Positions 43,330 to 45,178 of a stretch of DNA of 45,178 nucleotides are shown piece by piece. Made by a program: the position numbers and the translations under genes. The notes beneath the pieces are model-generated. The model did no database searches and had not been told where the DNA came from. It saw only the letters and a program-made list of their open reading frames with translations. The first letter of the stretch is position 1; every line of letters begins with the position of its first letter. Source of the DNA: Gammaproteobacteria bacterium (lineage in GTDB: Bacteria; Pseudomonadota; Gammaproteobacteria; Acidiferrobacterales; Sulfurifustaceae); NCBI GenBank assembly GCA_016194665.1, contig JACQBD010000040.1, positions 1-45,178 on the forward strand, read 5' to 3'.

Positions 43330-44103
43330 CTAAAGCTCGTAAGCGTAATCAATAATCAACGGCGCATGATCGGAGAAGCGCTTATCTTTATAGATGCGCT
43401 CTTTCACCGCGAGCTTTGCTATACCCGTGGTCGCGATCTGATAATCGATACGCCATCCCACATTTTTCTCATACGCGCGGCCGCGATTCGACCACCAGGT
43501 ATATTGATCGGGTTTGGCGTTCAAGACGCGAAACACGTCCACCCACCCCAGTTCATCAAACACTTTACTGAGCCAGGCGCGCTCTTCAGGCAGGAAGCCG
43601 GAGTTTTTTTGATTGGATTTCCAATTTTTTAAATCGATTTCTTTATGCGCGATGTTCCAATCGCCGCACAAAATATATTCACGTCCATCGCCGCGCAGTT
43701 TTTTAAGCACCGGAAAAAATTTATCCAAAAAACGAAATTTAGATTCCTGGCGATGCGGACCGGCCGAACCCGAGGGCAGATAAAGCGAGGCGATACTGAG
43801 ATTGCCGAAATCCGCCTGCAGATAACGGCCTTCATCGTCATGCTCCTTGGAACCGAATCCGACGCGGACTTTGTCGGGCTGGCGACGGCTATAAAAAGCC
43901 ACGCCGGCATAGCCCTTTTTTTCGGCGCAATGGAAAAAACCGTGGCAACCCGCAGGCGCGCGCATCTCTTCGGTCAGGTCGCATTCCTGCGCCTTGGATT
44001 CTTGCAGGCAAACCGCATCAGCCTGCTGGCGCGCGAGCCATTCAAACAGACCTTTTTTGGCCGCGGAGCGGATGCCGTTGACGTTAACGGTAATGACTTT
44101 CAT
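43330..44103 (-). CDS. xthA: Exodeoxyribonuclease III (AP endonuclease family)
   Basis: A 257-residue base-excision repair nuclease that cuts at abasic sites and degrades DNA from 3' ends. All family motifs are present: VNVNGIRSAAKKGLFEWLAR, the catalytic Glu in VCLQESKAQ, YAGVAFYSR, CGDWNIAHKEIDLKN with the catalytic Asp/Asn, WRIDYQ, and the final KRFSDHAPLIIDY with the catalytic His. Length is standard. It is divergent from pyrE with 74 bases between them, an arrangement seen in other gammaproteobacteria. Confidence 0.96.
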   Translation of the reverse strand: MKVITVNVNGIRSAAKKGLFEWLARQQADAVCLQESKAQECDLTEEMRAPAGCHGFFHCAEKKGYAGVAFYSRRQPDKVRVGFGSKEHDDEGRYLQADFGNLSIASLYLPSGSAGPHRQESKFRFLDKFFPVLKKLRGDGREYILCGDWNIAHKEIDLKNWKSNQKNSGFLPEERAWLSKVFDELGWVDVFRVLNAKPDQYTWWSNRGRAYEKNVGWRIDYQIATTGIAKLAVKERIYKDKRFSDHAPLIIDYAYEL

Positions 44104-44177
44104 GGCGAAAAAATTTTATGTGGAATGGGCATCATACGCGACTTTCTTCTATGCAGAACGCCGATTAGAATCGGCGC

Positions 44178-44819
44178 ATGGAAAATTACCAACGCGAATT
44201 TCTCGATTTTGCCATTGAATGCCAGGCCTTGCGCTTTGGCGAATTCACCCTGAAATCCGGACGCACCAGCCCGTATTTCTTCAACAGCGGTTTATTCAAC
44301 ACCGGGCGCAAGCTGGCGCGCCTCGGCCAATTTTACGCTCAGGCTATCGCCGCCAACGGCATTGTCTTCGACATGCTTTATGGACCGGCCTACAAAGGTA
44401 TTCCGTTGGCGTGCGCAACTTCCATCGCCATCGCCGAACTCAGCGCACGCGATGTGCCCTACGCGTTCAACCGCAAAGAAGTAAAAAAACACGGTGAAGG
44501 CGGCGCGCTGATCGGCCATCCTTTGCAAGGCAAAATTGTAATTATTGACGACGTGATTTCCGCCGGCACCTCGGCCAAAGAATCGGTACAGATCATAAAG
44601 AATGCCGGGGCTGAACCGGTAGGCATGGCGATCGCCTTGGATCGGCAAGAACGCGGCGACAGCAAACTTTCCGCGGTACAAGAAGTGGAAACGCTGTTGC
44701 ACCTACGGGTTATTAGTATCGTGACGCTGGAAACCTTGTTGAATTACCTCAACGGTAAAGACGGCGCGCGGCGTTATCTGGATGCGATTAATATTTATCG
44801 ACGCGCCTACGGTACGTAA
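44178..44819 (+). CDS. pyrE: Orotate phosphoribosyltransferase
   Basis: Adds ribose phosphate from PRPP to orotate in pyrimidine synthesis. At 213 residues it is standard. Motifs: ALRFGEFTLKSGRTSPYFFN at the N-terminus, YGPAYKGIPLACATSIAIAE, FNRKEVKKHGEGGALIGH (the flexible catalytic loop with Lys and His), and the PRPP-binding IVIIDDVISAGTSAKESV. It complements pyrB and pyrX on the other side of the window, though the dihydroorotase and pyrD/pyrF genes are not here. It ends one base before the convergent bactofilin gene. Confidence 0.97.
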   Translation: MENYQREFLDFAIECQALRFGEFTLKSGRTSPYFFNSGLFNTGRKLARLGQFYAQAIAANGIVFDMLYGPAYKGIPLACATSIAIAELSARDVPYAFNRKEVKKHGEGGALIGHPLQGKIVIIDDVISAGTSAKESVQIIKNAGAEPVGMAIALDRQERGDSKLSAVQEVETLLHLRVISIVTLETLLNYLNGKDGARRYLDAINIYRRAYGT

Positions 44820-44820
44820 T

Positions 44821-45178
44821 TTATTTTTCTTTTTCCTTCTCAGGTATATCTCGTCGCTCGTTGAAACGCGTTACTTGCGTTTGCTTGGCCATGCGGATGG
44901 AACCGTCGTGCACCGCGCCGCGCGCCATGGCCACCACCGGGCTGGTGATTTTGCCGCGGACAAAAGCGGTGCGCGCCAGTTCTAATTTGTTGATCGCAAA
45001 AATATCGCCCTCCACCTGCCCGGCCACGACAATATGCGCCGCGCGAATATTGCCTTTCCAGCGGCTGCCTTCGCCGAGCACCAGCGTGCCTTCAAGATCG
45101 CATTCTCCCTGCACTTCGCCATATACCAAATAATTGTCCTTGCCTTGAAACACGCCCATGTAAACGGATTGTGGACCG
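44821..45178 (-). CDS. Bactofilin (polymer-forming cytoskeletal protein), N-terminus beyond the window
   Basis: The beta-helical repeat pattern of bactofilins is clear: LVYGEVQGECDLEGTLVLGE, GSRWKGNIRAAHIVVAGQVE, GDIFAINKLELARTAFVRGK, then ITSPVVAMARGAVHDGSIRM. The tail is charged (RRDIPEKEKEK). The first ATG in frame is at 45159, but the frame stays open to the window edge (residues GPQSVY before it), and bactofilins usually have a longer leader, so the gene probably begins outside. Bactofilins polymerise at the membrane and help cell shape or polar functions. Confidence 0.85.
   Translation of the reverse strand, partial: GPQSVYMGVFQGKDNYLVYGEVQGECDLEGTLVLGEGSRWKGNIRAAHIVVAGQVEGDIFAINKLELARTAFVRGKITSPVVAMARGAVHDGSIRMAKQTQVTRFNERRDIPEKEKEK

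Overview
The window reads as ordinary bacterial chromosome from a gammaproteobacterium at moderately high GC. The strongest evidence is gene order. From about 10.6 to 36.3 kb it follows, from memory, the Pseudomonas aeruginosa stretch running from bioA through the Chp type IV pilus chemosensory genes, gshB, tonB, yqgE, yqgF(ruvX), pyrR, pyrB, the pyrC-like pyrX, pilU/pilT and proC to yggT. The glutamate-cysteine ligase is not the enterobacterial type but the GshA family of Acidithiobacillus/Nitrosomonas-like bacteria. The tkt-gap-pgk-pyk-fba cluster is typical of autotrophic or sugar-metabolising beta/gammaproteobacteria. I therefore place the organism among deep, non-model Gammaproteobacteria, without naming a genus.

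Layout. 0-2 kb: the end of a cysteine-rich protein of unknown function, then a REP-associated (Y1) transposase. 2-8.7 kb, minus strand: a central carbon cluster, tkt > gap > pgk > pyk > fba. 9-12 kb: an inositol-monophosphatase-like protein, a thioredoxin-fold protein and bioA. 12-14 kb: an overlapping membrane pair (YjgN/DUF898 and an M48 peptidase). 14.1-24.5 kb, minus strand: pilG-pilH-pilI-pilJ-chpA and two CheW-like genes. 24.9-32.2 kb, plus strand: gshA-gshB, tonB, yqgE, ruvX-pyrR-pyrB-pyrX. 32.3-36.3 kb: a 39-residue membrane peptide, pilT-pilU on the minus strand, proC-yggT on the plus strand. 36.5-42.9 kb: a dynamin-like GTPase, a secreted protein, a Sel1-repeat protein, an AmpG-like permease and a glutaredoxin. 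43-45.2 kb: a hairpin-rich mobile repeat, xthA, pyrE and the end of a bactofilin gene.

The most unusual observation is that three of the five carbon-cluster genes (fba, pgk, gap) each lack one internal block of about 48, 85 and 64 codons, while the sequence on both sides stays well conserved. The missing blocks include the catalytic Cys and His region of GAPDH, much of the PGK nucleotide-binding half and a substrate-binding loop of class II aldolase. pyk and tkt between and beside them are full length. This is either striking, recent, repeated gene damage or a local assembly fault; the sequence alone cannot decide. A second anomaly is chpA: its conserved first 52 codons are cut off by an in-frame TGA that looks like two compensating single-base indels. 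The dihydroorotase-like gene has lost its metal-binding HxH pair, as in the structural PyrX subunit.

The functional themes are surface motility (PilT/PilU retraction motors driven by the Chp signalling chain, here without the pilK methyltransferase or chpB methylesterase seen in Pseudomonas), glutathione synthesis, pyrimidine synthesis and central carbon metabolism. Intergenic DNA is rich in dispersed inverted repeats of several families, which fits the presence of a RAYT-type transposase. I found no CRISPR array, prophage, tRNA or rRNA.
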